A stretch of 9,282 bases of DNA from contig JAFZAR010000124.1 of the NCBI GenBank assembly GCA_017557085.1, positions 1 to 9,282 of the forward strand, given 5' to 3'. Shown piece by piece: positions 1 through 5,459 of the stretch. Position 1 is the first letter of the stretch. The number at the start of each line of letters is the position of its first letter. This DNA comes from Verrucomicrobiota bacterium. Its GTDB lineage: Bacteria > Verrucomicrobiota > Verrucomicrobiia > Limisphaerales > UBA1412. The notes under the pieces are model-generated. The model was not told the DNA's origin. It did not search any database and saw only the letters and a list, made by a program, of their open reading frames with translations. Both the position numbers and the translations under genes were made by a program.

Positions 1-258
1 GCTGTAAGACGGATCGCGTGCATCCAAAGAGAAATCAAAAATGCTTTAAAGAAGCAAAAAGATGAAGGATTCTTTATCCCGAAGATGGTACATTTCGGTA
101 CGGATGTGACTCCTAAAGTGGTTCGACAGAATCGGGAACGTGCCAAGAATCCGGAGAAGGAATCCAAGCCAGATGAGGCGAGAGAACAGAGGGAGCAAAA
201 GCTTCGAGCCGATCTGGCAAAACATTTGAAGGAAGCCGGATTTTCCGGATCCGACTAA
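1..258 (+). CDS. C-terminal fragment of an unrecognised protein (5' end outside window)
   Basis: An open frame runs from the first base to a TAA at 256-258 and encodes the last 85 residues of a protein whose start lies to the left. I do not recognise the family. The fragment is very hydrophilic: a basic stretch (AVRRIACIQREIKNALKKQK), then a short segment with hydrophobic residues (EGFFIPKMVHFGTDVTP), then a charged tail rich in Arg, Lys and Glu that could form one or two helices (EAREQREQKLRADLAKHLKEAG). There is no membrane segment and no cysteine motif. It could be a nucleic-acid or ribosome-associated protein because of its charge, but that is only a guess. The codons look like those of the neighbours. 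Its stop overlaps the stop of the convergent metallo-beta-lactamase gene by 4 bp, which supports both reading frames ending here and leaves no room for a separate terminator. Confidence 0.7.
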   Translation, partial: AVRRIACIQREIKNALKKQKDEGFFIPKMVHFGTDVTPKVVRQNRERAKNPEKESKPDEAREQREQKLRADLAKHLKEAGFSGSD

Positions 259-1640
259 GCGGTGTGTTCGATCGTGATAAACTCTTTCGGCTGTGGATCC
301 AAAACCTGAATATTAGGATAACGCCGCCGGATGTTTTCTTGTATCCAGGCTTTCGCGTCAGGACTGCCATGTGTCAGGATCACGGTCTTAGGAGAGACTT
401 TTCCCACCAAATCTATCAGTTCATCCCGGTAGGCGTGTCCCGTCAGATCAAAATCCTCACGCTTGCAATGGCAAACGACTTCCTTTGCGAACTCGCTGAA
501 AAAGAAGGGTTCACCTTGTACGGCGGCTTTGAGACGGCCGGCCGGAGAGTCCGGAGCGGCATATCCCACAAAGAGAATAGAAAGCTCAGGGTCTTTCATG
601 AAGCGGAGCGCTAAATCGTGGGTAGGGGTGTTTTCGTTCATCATGCCCGCTGTCAGCACAAAAATGTGAGGTTTGGAAAGTCTGATTTTGGATAAGCTGC
701 CGGGTTCGATGGTTTGCAGATCCATCAATTCTCCGAACTTGAGTTTGGAGTAGTTACGGTTGGTGCGGGATGCCGTCAGATCGTAAACATCCGTAAAGTG
801 TCTGCCCAGTCCGCCAATGTAGATTTTTTGAGGCAGGATCTTGTCATTTCCCATCAGCAGAGCCAGTTCGGTGAGTATCTCCTGAGTGCGGCCCAAAGCG
901 AAAACCGGGATCAGGACACTGCGTTTGTCTTTTTGCGCCTGAATGATGGCTTCCCCCAGACGCTCCATTTCCGTTTTATGGTCAACGATATTGGCGTGAT
1001 CGCCACGAGTGGTTTCCATCAAAAGCACATCCGCGTGGACATCGTCGAACCGGGCTTTGCGGAGAAGGGTCTGATCATGCAGACAGCAGTCCCCCGTGTA
1101 GAAGAGGGATTCACCATTAGGCGAGCGCAGAAGGATGCCGGCTGAACCGAGAGTGTGTCCCGCGTCAATAAATTCCAAGGTCGGTGATTCTATGCCTAAA
1201 CAGGTCTTGGAAAAGGATATCCATTCGATCTCACGATTGTAGCGGAACCCTTGGAAACGAGGCTCCAATGCCATCACTTCCTCGTGAGTATAAAGGGGAT
1301 ATTCAGGGATGTTTTTCTCCACAGCCTGATATTTCATCACATTGACGGAGTTATGCAGTATCCGCGGCAGAATGTGATAACTGAGTTCGGTCATCAGTAC
1401 CGCAGCGGATGGAAAATACTGCATCGCAACGGGAATAGAACCGCAATGGTCTTGGTGACAATGAGTAATGGCTATAGCATCGAGCTTCTCATTCGAGATA
1501 AGATCAAAACAGGGAAGAGCTGTGGTGCCCAGGATGCCGGGATGCAGACCGCAATCTAACAAGATGCGGTTGTTTTCCATTTCCACGAACCAGGCACTGG
1601 CTCCGATCTCATTGTTAGGGTTAAGGTTACCGATCGTCAT
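255..1640 (-). CDS. Metallo-beta-lactamase-fold, beta-CASP family RNase-like protein (CPSF/YSH1 type)
   Basis: A 461-residue soluble protein with the full signature of zinc-dependent beta-CASP nucleases. The metallo-beta-lactamase part shows D29 (LLDCG), the HxHxDH motif as H60-C-H62-Q-D64-H65, H162 in AGHTLGS and D184 in YTGDC. The beta-CASP part shows motif A E209 (METTRGDH), the FALGRTQEIL segment at about 247-256, a TAGMM loop in place of the common SGM, motif B H402 (LTGHAYRDEL) and motif C H424 (ILTHGS). All expected metal ligands are therefore present and the enzyme should be active. Bacterial proteins of this size and order resemble Thermus TTHA0252, a single-strand-specific endo/exoribonuclease; no RNase J C-terminal domain or KH domain is present. 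The true RNA substrate cannot be read from sequence. The ATG at 1638-1640 lies just before the conserved N-terminal strand; no Shine-Dalgarno is visible. It sits 62 bp downstream of tRNA-Leu on the same strand with no clear terminator between, so read-through from the tRNA is possible. Confidence 0.93.
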   Translation of the reverse strand: MTIGNLNPNNEIGASAWFVEMENNRILLDCGLHPGILGTTALPCFDLISNEKLDAIAITHCHQDHCGSIPVAMQYFPSAAVLMTELSYHILPRILHNSVNVMKYQAVEKNIPEYPLYTHEEVMALEPRFQGFRYNREIEWISFSKTCLGIESPTLEFIDAGHTLGSAGILLRSPNGESLFYTGDCCLHDQTLLRKARFDDVHADVLLMETTRGDHANIVDHKTEMERLGEAIIQAQKDKRSVLIPVFALGRTQEILTELALLMGNDKILPQKIYIGGLGRHFTDVYDLTASRTNRNYSKLKFGELMDLQTIEPGSLSKIRLSKPHIFVLTAGMMNENTPTHDLALRFMKDPELSILFVGYAAPDSPAGRLKAAVQGEPFFFSEFAKEVVCHCKREDFDLTGHAYRDELIDLVGKVSPKTVILTHGSPDAKAWIQENIRRRYPNIQVLDPQPKEFITIEHTA

Positions 1641-1702
1641 CGCGATTTTAACGATTGTGATGCTCTGATTGGGTCAGGACAGAGTGGGAGAAAATCAAAA
1701 GG

Positions 1703-1787
1703 TGGTGCCCACGGCAGGATTTGAACCTGCACGATGTTACTCACTAGTACCTGAAACTAGCGCGTCTGCCAATTCCGCCACGTGGGC
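1703..1787 (-). tRNA. tRNA-Leu, anticodon CAG
   Basis: On the minus strand an 85-nt tRNA can be folded. The acceptor arm is GCCCACG (from 1787) paired with CGTGGGC, followed by discriminator A and a genomically encoded CCA (1703-1705). The D arm contains TGGCGGAATTGGCAGACGC, typical of leucine tRNAs. The anticodon stem CTAGT/ACTAG closes a 7-nt loop TTCAGGT with anticodon CAG, which reads CUG. The long variable arm (about TGAGTAACATCGT) is the class II feature expected for Leu. The T arm contains GGTTCAAATCC. All parts agree, so the call is firm. It stands alone, not in a tRNA cluster, between the beta-CASP gene and the pseudopilin leader. Confidence 0.97.
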
Positions 1788-1796
1788 TTGCATAGC

Positions 1797-1817
1797 GCGT
1801 CGCCATACAGGCAACGC
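1797..1817 (-). other. Hairpin in the tRNA-Leu 5' leader
   Basis: Read on the minus strand, GCGTTGCC, a TGTAT loop, then GGCGACGC form an 8-bp stem with one T-G wobble. The wobble becomes a C-A mismatch on the plus strand, so the structure fits a minus-strand transcript better. It ends 9 nt before the mature 5' end of tRNA-Leu and could influence leader processing. Function is inferred only from position. Confidence 0.45.
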
Positions 1818-1826
1818 ACGGGAAAG

Positions 1827-1855
1827 AGGCTACCAGAAACATGGAGAATAAACAA
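1827..1855 (-). promoter_or_regulatory. Weak candidate promoter for tRNA-Leu
   Basis: On the minus strand TTGTTT (1855-1850) and TAGCCT (1832-1827) are separated by 17 bp. This would start transcription near 1820, about 33 nt before the mature tRNA. Both boxes are imperfect, so this is the best-looking candidate rather than an established promoter. Confidence 0.25.
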
Positions 1856-1899
1856 GCCGGAAAATGAAAAAAGTCTGAATTTTTTTTGAGTTTTTCTTT

Positions 1900-1928
1900 T
1901 TGTGACAGGGTTTCAAAGATTTTATAGC
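1900..1928 (+). promoter_or_regulatory. Candidate sigma-70-like promoter for the pseudopilin gene, with upstream T-tracts
   Basis: TTGTGA at 1900-1905 and TATAGC at 1923-1928 are separated by 17 bp; each box matches the consensus at four of six positions. Directly upstream (1881-1900) lie T-runs resembling an UP element. Transcription from near 1935 would give a leader of about 115 nt before the start codon at 2050. An alternative -10-like TATATT at 1960-1965 has no good -35 partner. Confidence 0.3.
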
Positions 1929-1972
1929 CTCCAAAGAAAACATTTCTTGTTCCCCGGTGTATATTTTGATAA

Positions 1973-2042
1973 CCTCTGCGAGGCGCTTGAAGTAGGGTCT
2001 CGCAAGAGATAAGGCTTGATAGAGTCACCTGAACAGGTGGAG
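1973..2042 (+). promoter_or_regulatory. Structured mRNA leader with a hairpin covering the pseudopilin ribosome binding site
   Basis: The leader can form three small hairpins in a row: CCTC-TGC-GAGG (1973-1983), TCTC-GCAA-GAGA with a GNRA loop (1998-2009), and CACCT-GAAC-AGGTG (2026-2039). The last contains most of the Shine-Dalgarno-like AGGTGGAG (2035-2042), 7 nt before the ATG. The first two hairpins compete with a longer pairing, CTCTGCGAG (1974-1982) with CTCGCAAGAG (1999-2008), 9 bp with one bulged A. Mutually exclusive folds plus a masked ribosome binding site suggest translational control. I could not match the leader to a c-di-GMP or other riboswitch class. Confidence 0.45.
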
Positions 2043-2049
2043 TTGTAAG

Positions 2050-2442
2050 ATGAATACAAGAAATTTTAAAAATATCGTCAGAAGAAGTCAGAGAGGTTTT
2101 ACTCTGATTGAAATTATGATCGTGGTGGCCATCATCGGTATGTTGATGATGATCGCTGTACCGAATGTGGTGAAAGCTCGTAAGTCTTCACAAGCGAATG
2201 CCTGTATGGCTAATATGAAGAATATCGACAGCACCATCGAATTGTACAAGATGGAACAGCGTTCCAATCCTTCGGATCTGAACGCGCTGGTCAGTGCTGG
2301 TTACTTCAAACAGGTGCCGGCTTGCCCTGCCGGTGGTACCTATACCATGCCTGCGGATGAAAACAGCGGTGTGACTTGTTCGATCGCAGAGCATAATCAA
2401 GTAGGCGGAACATCCACTACGACCACAGGACCGCAGTATTAG
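2050..2442 (+). CDS. Type IV pilin-like / type II secretion pseudopilin (prepilin N-terminal methylation protein)
   Basis: A 130-residue protein with a class III-type prepilin leader: a basic 16-residue leader ending RRSQRG, then the prepilin peptidase site G16/F17, FTLIE with the conserved Glu at mature position 5 (E21), and a hydrophobic helix to about residue 39. After peptidase cleavage and N-methylation it would insert in the inner membrane and polymerise. The globular part is short: a helix with ACMANMKNID (C52), then VPACPAGGTY (C92) and VTCSIAEH (C110), ending in a Thr/Gly-rich tail. This CPAGGTY/CS-H pattern is one I associate with abundant Verrucomicrobia/Lentisphaerae pseudopilins of unclear role. 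No secretion or pilus assembly genes are adjacent, so it is an orphan here, and whether it joins a pilus, a type II secretion pseudopilus or another fibre is open. The ATG follows AGGTGGAG at 7-nt spacing, inside a hairpin. Confidence 0.9.
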   Translation: MNTRNFKNIVRRSQRGFTLIEIMIVVAIIGMLMMIAVPNVVKARKSSQANACMANMKNIDSTIELYKMEQRSNPSDLNALVSAGYFKQVPACPAGGTYTMPADENSGVTCSIAEHNQVGGTSTTTTGPQY

Positions 2443-2469
2443 TCCTGAAGGAAAGATTTAATTTTAGAC

Positions 2470-2490
2470 GGGGAGCGATCCCCACAGTTT
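2470..2490 (+). terminator. Small hairpin with short T-run after the pseudopilin gene (weak terminator or SRP RNA leader)
   Basis: GGGGA-GCGA-TCCCC (2470-2483) is a perfect 5-bp stem with a GNRA loop, followed by ACAGTTTT. It could end the pseudopilin transcript. A -10-like TTTAAT at 2457-2462 would instead place a transcription start near 2470, making the hairpin the 5' leader of the SRP RNA precursor. The sequence does not decide between the two. Confidence 0.35.
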
Positions 2491-2589
2491 TGCCAGGGTC
2501 TGCGGAGTGCGAACTTACGAACCCCGCCAGGGCAGGAATGCAGCAACGGCAGTTTGCTTTGTATTTGTCGCAGTAACCCTGGTTTTTTT
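2491..2589 (+). ncRNA. ffs: Signal recognition particle RNA, small bacterial (4.5S) type
   Basis: The conserved SRP domain IV core is clear at 2529-2545: AGG, then a GCA/TGC stem closed by a GGAA tetraloop (2535-2538), then AGCA. This is the architecture of E. coli 4.5S RNA (AGG-UCC-GGAA-GGA-AGCA) with all three apical pairs changed in a compensated way. GCC (2526-2528) and GGC (2548-2550) flank the internal loop. The ends close with CCAGGGT (2493-2499) pairing ACCCTGG (2576-2582), and CTGCG (2500-2504) pairing CGCAG (2569-2573) around a 2-nt bulge. A T7 run at 2583-2589 follows, so the terminal helix can act as its own terminator. The size is about 95 nt and there is no Alu domain. The RNA binds Ffh and directs membrane proteins to the FtsY/Sec pathway. 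Ends are estimated to within a few bases. Confidence 0.93.
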
Positions 2590-2590
2590 G

Positions 2591-2629
2591 TAAAAGTTGT
2601 GATGGGTGCCATTCCAACTTTTAGTTTTT
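2591..2629 (+). terminator. Long hairpin plus T-run between ffs and dnaX
   Basis: TAAAAGTTG (2591-2599) pairs perfectly with CAACTTTTA (2615-2623). After one T-C mismatch, GATGG (2601-2605) pairs with CCATT (2609-2613), closing a GTG loop. G then TTTTT (2625-2629) follows. It looks like an intrinsic terminator on the plus strand, second in line after the SRP RNA T-run. It ends only 6 nt before the dnaX ATG, so it could also act as an attenuator or operator for dnaX. Confidence 0.6.
2597..2625 (+). promoter_or_regulatory. Candidate dnaX promoter overlapping the hairpin, predicting a near-leaderless mRNA
   Basis: TTGTGA at 2597-2602 and TTTAGT at 2620-2625 are 17 bp apart; each matches consensus at four of six positions. 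The -35 is identical to the one proposed for the pseudopilin gene. Transcription would start at about 2632, only a few bases before the ATG at 2636, which agrees with the absence of a Shine-Dalgarno. Confidence 0.25.
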
Positions 2630-2635
2630 GCAGAA

Positions 2636-4501
2636 ATGGCGTATCAGGTCATAGCGCGTAAGTACCGGCCGCAACGTTTTGAAGATGTTGTCGGTCAGGA
2701 GCATGTTACTCGAACACTGAGCAACGCGATCATCCAGAATCGTATCGCTCACGCTTATTTGTTCGTGGGCCCCAGAGGAACGGGCAAGACCACGATCGCA
2801 CGTATTTTTTCCAAGTGTCTGAACTGCACGGATGGTCCGCGTGTTGATTTCGCGGACGATGATCCACGATGTGTGGAGATCAGCGAAGGACGTTCTCTGG
2901 ACGTGCTGGAGATCGACGGCGCGAGCAACCGCGGTATTGATGAGATCCGCGAGCTGAGGGATACGGCTGTTTACGCTCCTGTCAGCGGACGTTTTAAGAT
3001 CTATATCATTGACGAAGTCCACATGCTGACACGCGAGGCGTTCAATGCCTTGCTGAAAACATTAGAGGAACCGCCTCCGCATGTGAAGTTTATGTTTGCC
3101 ACAACGGAGCCGGAAAAAGTCCTGCCTACCATTCTTTCACGTTGTCAGCGTTTTGATCTCAAGAGGATACCTGTTCCCTTGATCGTCAAGCAGTTAAGTT
3201 ATATCTGCAAGAATGAGGAAGTGGACGCGGATGAACCGGCACTGGAGGCGATAGCCCGTGGTGCCGAAGGTTGTCTGCGTGACGCAGAATCAACTCTGGA
3301 TCAGCTTATCAGCTTTTGCGGCAATAAATTGCAGGAATCGGATGTGCTTTCGGCTTTCGGTCTGGTTTCACGGGGTGAGATCCAAAAACTTTCAGAGTCG
3401 ATTTTGGACGGCGATTTGTTCTGTGCACTGAAAACACTTCATTTTCTGCTGGATAACGGTAAAGACATCAGCCGTTTGAACAGCGATTTGCTGGCGCATT
3501 TCCGCAATCTCTCACTGTTTCAGATTTCCAAAGGAGACCGCAGTTTGATGGAAGTCTCTGAATCGGAATGGAATTGCATTCAATCTCAAGCCTCTAAGAT
3601 CACAATGGAAGGGGTGACCCGTGTCATGGATATCCTGCTGGCCAATGAATGGAAACTCGCACAAGCCGTTTCCCGTTCAGTGGTGATGGAACTTTCTATT
3701 GTGGAAGCGGTTCAAGCCAGGAGCGCGGTCAGTATCGAAGATCTGCTGAAGCGTTTAGGACAGCTGAGAGATTCCGTGCAGCCGGTCGCTCCTGTGTCCG
3801 TGCCGCAAAATCCGGTCGCGCCTCCCGCTTATACGCCTCCGCCGCAGGCTGCTCCGGTGAAAAATACGGAATATGTTCCCAAGTCGATGCCGACTTATTC
3901 AGGAATGGCCAAAGTGAAGGCTCCGGTTTCCCAAAGCCGTTCAACGGCAACACCTCCGGTTTCAGCTCCATCACGGGAATTGGAAGCCGCGGTGAAGGAT
4001 CTGCCTGCTTTTTGGCAGAAGATGAAGGATTTTCTGAGGAAGGAAAATCGTTTTCTGTACAACTTTTTGAAGGGTGCCGTTCCTATGGCATTGACAGAAA
4101 ACAGCTTTGAATTGGGTATATCGCAAGAAGACTTTTCGGATCAGATGTTTTTGGATGATCCGTCGAATAAGAAAATTCTGGAAGGTTATCTCATTTCTTG
4201 CGGATTTCCTCGCTGCCGTGTAGTATTTCGGACGTGCGATTCCGCGAAATCTCAGCGGCAGATGTTGGAGGAGGAGCAACCTGCCGAGACATCTGTTGAG
4301 AATAAAGTAGTGGAAGAATCGGTGCCGCAATCAGTTGCGCCTCAGGTAGAGGAACCGTTGGAAGCTTTGACGGAAGTCAGCGCTCCGCCGGTCGTAGAAC
4401 CGATCGATTTTAAGAATGATCCTTTGATCAAAGAAGCATTGGAGCGTTTTAACGCTTCGATCGTACAAACTGGGGTAAGTAAAACCCCAAAAAACAGTTA
4501 G
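2636..4501 (+). CDS. dnaX: DNA polymerase III subunit gamma/tau (clamp loader ATPase)
   Basis: This 621-residue protein is the clamp-loader motor subunit that, with delta and delta', opens the sliding clamp and ties it to the replicase. The AAA+ core shows Walker A GPRGTGKT (45-52), Walker B DEVH (126-129), FATTEPEKVLPTILSRCQRF with the SRC motif at 168-170, and IDGASNRGIDEIRELR (93-108). The zinc module is altered: C64 and C79 are kept, but the positions equal to E. coli C73 and C76 are A73 and D76. A Pro/Ala-rich linker (about 380-410) leads to a C-terminal domain (about 454-533) and an acidic tail, so it is of tau length. I chose the ATG at 2636 because MAYQVIARKYRP is the usual DnaX start; the GTG at 2606 would lie in the loop of the upstream hairpin. 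No convincing gamma-producing frameshift site is seen. It leads the dnaX-ybaB-recR cluster. Confidence 0.97.
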   Translation: MAYQVIARKYRPQRFEDVVGQEHVTRTLSNAIIQNRIAHAYLFVGPRGTGKTTIARIFSKCLNCTDGPRVDFADDDPRCVEISEGRSLDVLEIDGASNRGIDEIRELRDTAVYAPVSGRFKIYIIDEVHMLTREAFNALLKTLEEPPPHVKFMFATTEPEKVLPTILSRCQRFDLKRIPVPLIVKQLSYICKNEEVDADEPALEAIARGAEGCLRDAESTLDQLISFCGNKLQESDVLSAFGLVSRGEIQKLSESILDGDLFCALKTLHFLLDNGKDISRLNSDLLAHFRNLSLFQISKGDRSLMEVSESEWNCIQSQASKITMEGVTRVMDILLANEWKLAQAVSRSVVMELSIVEAVQARSAVSIEDLLKRLGQLRDSVQPVAPVSVPQNPVAPPAYTPPPQAAPVKNTEYVPKSMPTYSGMAKVKAPVSQSRSTATPPVSAPSRELEAAVKDLPAFWQKMKDFLRKENRFLYNFLKGAVPMALTENSFELGISQEDFSDQMFLDDPSNKKILEGYLISCGFPRCRVVFRTCDSAKSQRQMLEEEQPAETSVENKVVEESVPQSVAPQVEEPLEALTEVSAPPVVEPIDFKNDPLIKEALERFNASIVQTGVSKTPKNS

Positions 4502-4514
4502 TGATTTAAATATT

Positions 4515-4826
4515 ATGTCCAGTATTGGTAAATTGATGAAACAGGCTGCCAGGATTCAGCAGCAGATGGAAGAAATGCAGGGTCAGCTTTCCGCTCGTAC
4601 AGTGGAAGCCAGCAGCGGCGGCGGAGCTGTCAAGGTAGTCGTCAGATGCGACCGCACTTTGGCCTCGATTAAGATTGATCCTCAAGCTGTTAATCCACAG
4701 GATGTTCAGATGCTCGAAGATCTGGTGATGACGGCAGTCAATGCTGGTTTGAAGCAGGCGGAAGAGATTTCTACGTCTGAAATGGGCAAGGTGACATCAG
4801 GGTTAAAATTGCCCGGTCTGTTCTAA
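4515..4826 (+). CDS. ybaB: YbaB/EbfC family nucleoid-associated protein
   Basis: A 103-residue protein of standard family length. It starts with an amphipathic, Gln/Met-rich helix (GKLMKQAARIQQQMEEMQGQL) and continues with a beta region, GGGAVKVVVRCDRTLASIKIDP. A helical segment around NPQDVQMLEDLVMTAVNAGLKQ follows, and the protein ends GKVTSGLKLPGLF, close to the common C-terminal pattern. Family members form tweezer-shaped dimers that bind DNA and affect nucleoid organisation and gene expression. The position 13 nt after dnaX and 3 nt before recR is the classic arrangement and supports the call. The ATG at 4515 has no Shine-Dalgarno, so translation may depend on coupling to dnaX or on the A/T-rich leader. 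Confidence 0.96.
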   Translation: MSSIGKLMKQAARIQQQMEEMQGQLSARTVEASSGGGAVKVVVRCDRTLASIKIDPQAVNPQDVQMLEDLVMTAVNAGLKQAEEISTSEMGKVTSGLKLPGLF

Positions 4827-4829
4827 TTT

Positions 4830-5438
4830 GTGATTCCAAAAGGGCTTCAAGTTCTCATCTCTGAGTTGGGAAAGTTGCCAGGGATAGGGCCTCGTTCCGC
4901 GGAGCGTTTGGCTCTTCATCTTTTTCTTGGAGGTCGGGAAAGTTCTGCGCGGCTGGGCAACGCGCTGCTTCATGTGCACGAAGCAGTTTCATTGTGTCCT
5001 GTCTGCGGAGCTTTGTGCGAGTTTGAAAACGGAGCCGCGAAGTGTGAAATCTGCGGAGATCCGTCGCGCCGGAGGGATATGCTGTGCGTGGTGGAGAAGG
5101 CGGTAGATGTCATGCCTTTGGATAAGTCCGGGGCGTTTCGTGGTCAGTATCATGTGCTGGGCGGCAAACTTTCTCCTATCAACGGAGTGGGGCCGGAGGA
5201 TCTGCGGCTCAAAGAATTGTTTGATCGCGTGAGGAACGACGGTGTCCAAGAGGTGCTGATGGCTCTGGGAATGGATGTGGAATCGGATGCCACGGTTTAT
5301 TTTATCGCGAAACATCTGAGCGAGTTGGGAGTGAAAGTCTCGCGTCTGGCTCAGGGATTGCCCGCGGGGGCATCGTTGGAGTTCGCGGATGGTTTAACAT
5401 TGGGGCGAGCCATTGAAAATCGCCTCACAGTCCAGTAG
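4830..5438 (+). CDS. recR: Recombination mediator protein RecR
   Basis: A 202-residue protein of normal RecR length. It acts with RecF/RecO to load RecA onto SSB-coated single-stranded DNA during gap repair. Visible parts in order: a helix-hairpin-helix near the N terminus (LGKLPGIGPRSAERLA, 13-28); a four-cysteine zinc element C56-x2-C59...C72-x2-C75, with an additional C63; a Toprim domain beginning LCVVEKAVDV (E89) with the GGKLSPINGVGPEDL loop (111-125); and the C-terminal ASLEFADGLTLGRAI wrap. In the Toprim segment the usual NPTVEGEAT-like stretch reads GMDVESDAT (147-155), keeping the Glu (E151) but not the neighbouring residues. The start is a GTG at 4830, 3 nt after the ybaB stop; it gives the expected N terminus and no better start is nearby. 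Translation is probably coupled to ybaB. Confidence 0.97.
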   Translation: MIPKGLQVLISELGKLPGIGPRSAERLALHLFLGGRESSARLGNALLHVHEAVSLCPVCGALCEFENGAAKCEICGDPSRRRDMLCVVEKAVDVMPLDKSGAFRGQYHVLGGKLSPINGVGPEDLRLKELFDRVRNDGVQEVLMALGMDVESDATVYFIAKHLSELGVKVSRLAQGLPAGASLEFADGLTLGRAIENRLTVQ

Positions 5439-5459
5439 TTCTGGTTTTGATTTTGATTT

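Noticed and set aside
1744..2028. 94-residue minus-strand open frame across tRNA-Leu and the pseudopilin leader
   Set aside because: It overlaps the whole 5' half of the tRNA and has low-complexity content; no family resemblance.
1935..2049. c-di-GMP-type riboswitch in the pseudopilin leader
   Set aside because: Considered because such switches often precede pilin genes, but the conserved c-di-GMP-I core bases are not present; only simple hairpins are seen.
2417..2617. 66-residue minus-strand open frame
   Set aside because: It lies antisense to the SRP RNA and the terminator-like hairpin.
3855..3870. A-rich stretch (GTGAAAAATACGG) at the tau linker as a possible gamma frameshift site
   Set aside because: It is not an X XXY YYZ heptamer in the dnaX frame, and the A-run is too short to argue for transcriptional slippage.
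4471..4501. A AAA AAC slippery heptamer (4489-4495) in frame near the dnaX 3' end, with a TGGGGT/ACCCCA stem just upstream
   Set aside because: A -1 shift would only replace the last residues with a short tail ending at the TAA at 4506-4508; it would not make a gamma-like short form, and the stem is upstream rather than downstream of the heptamer.
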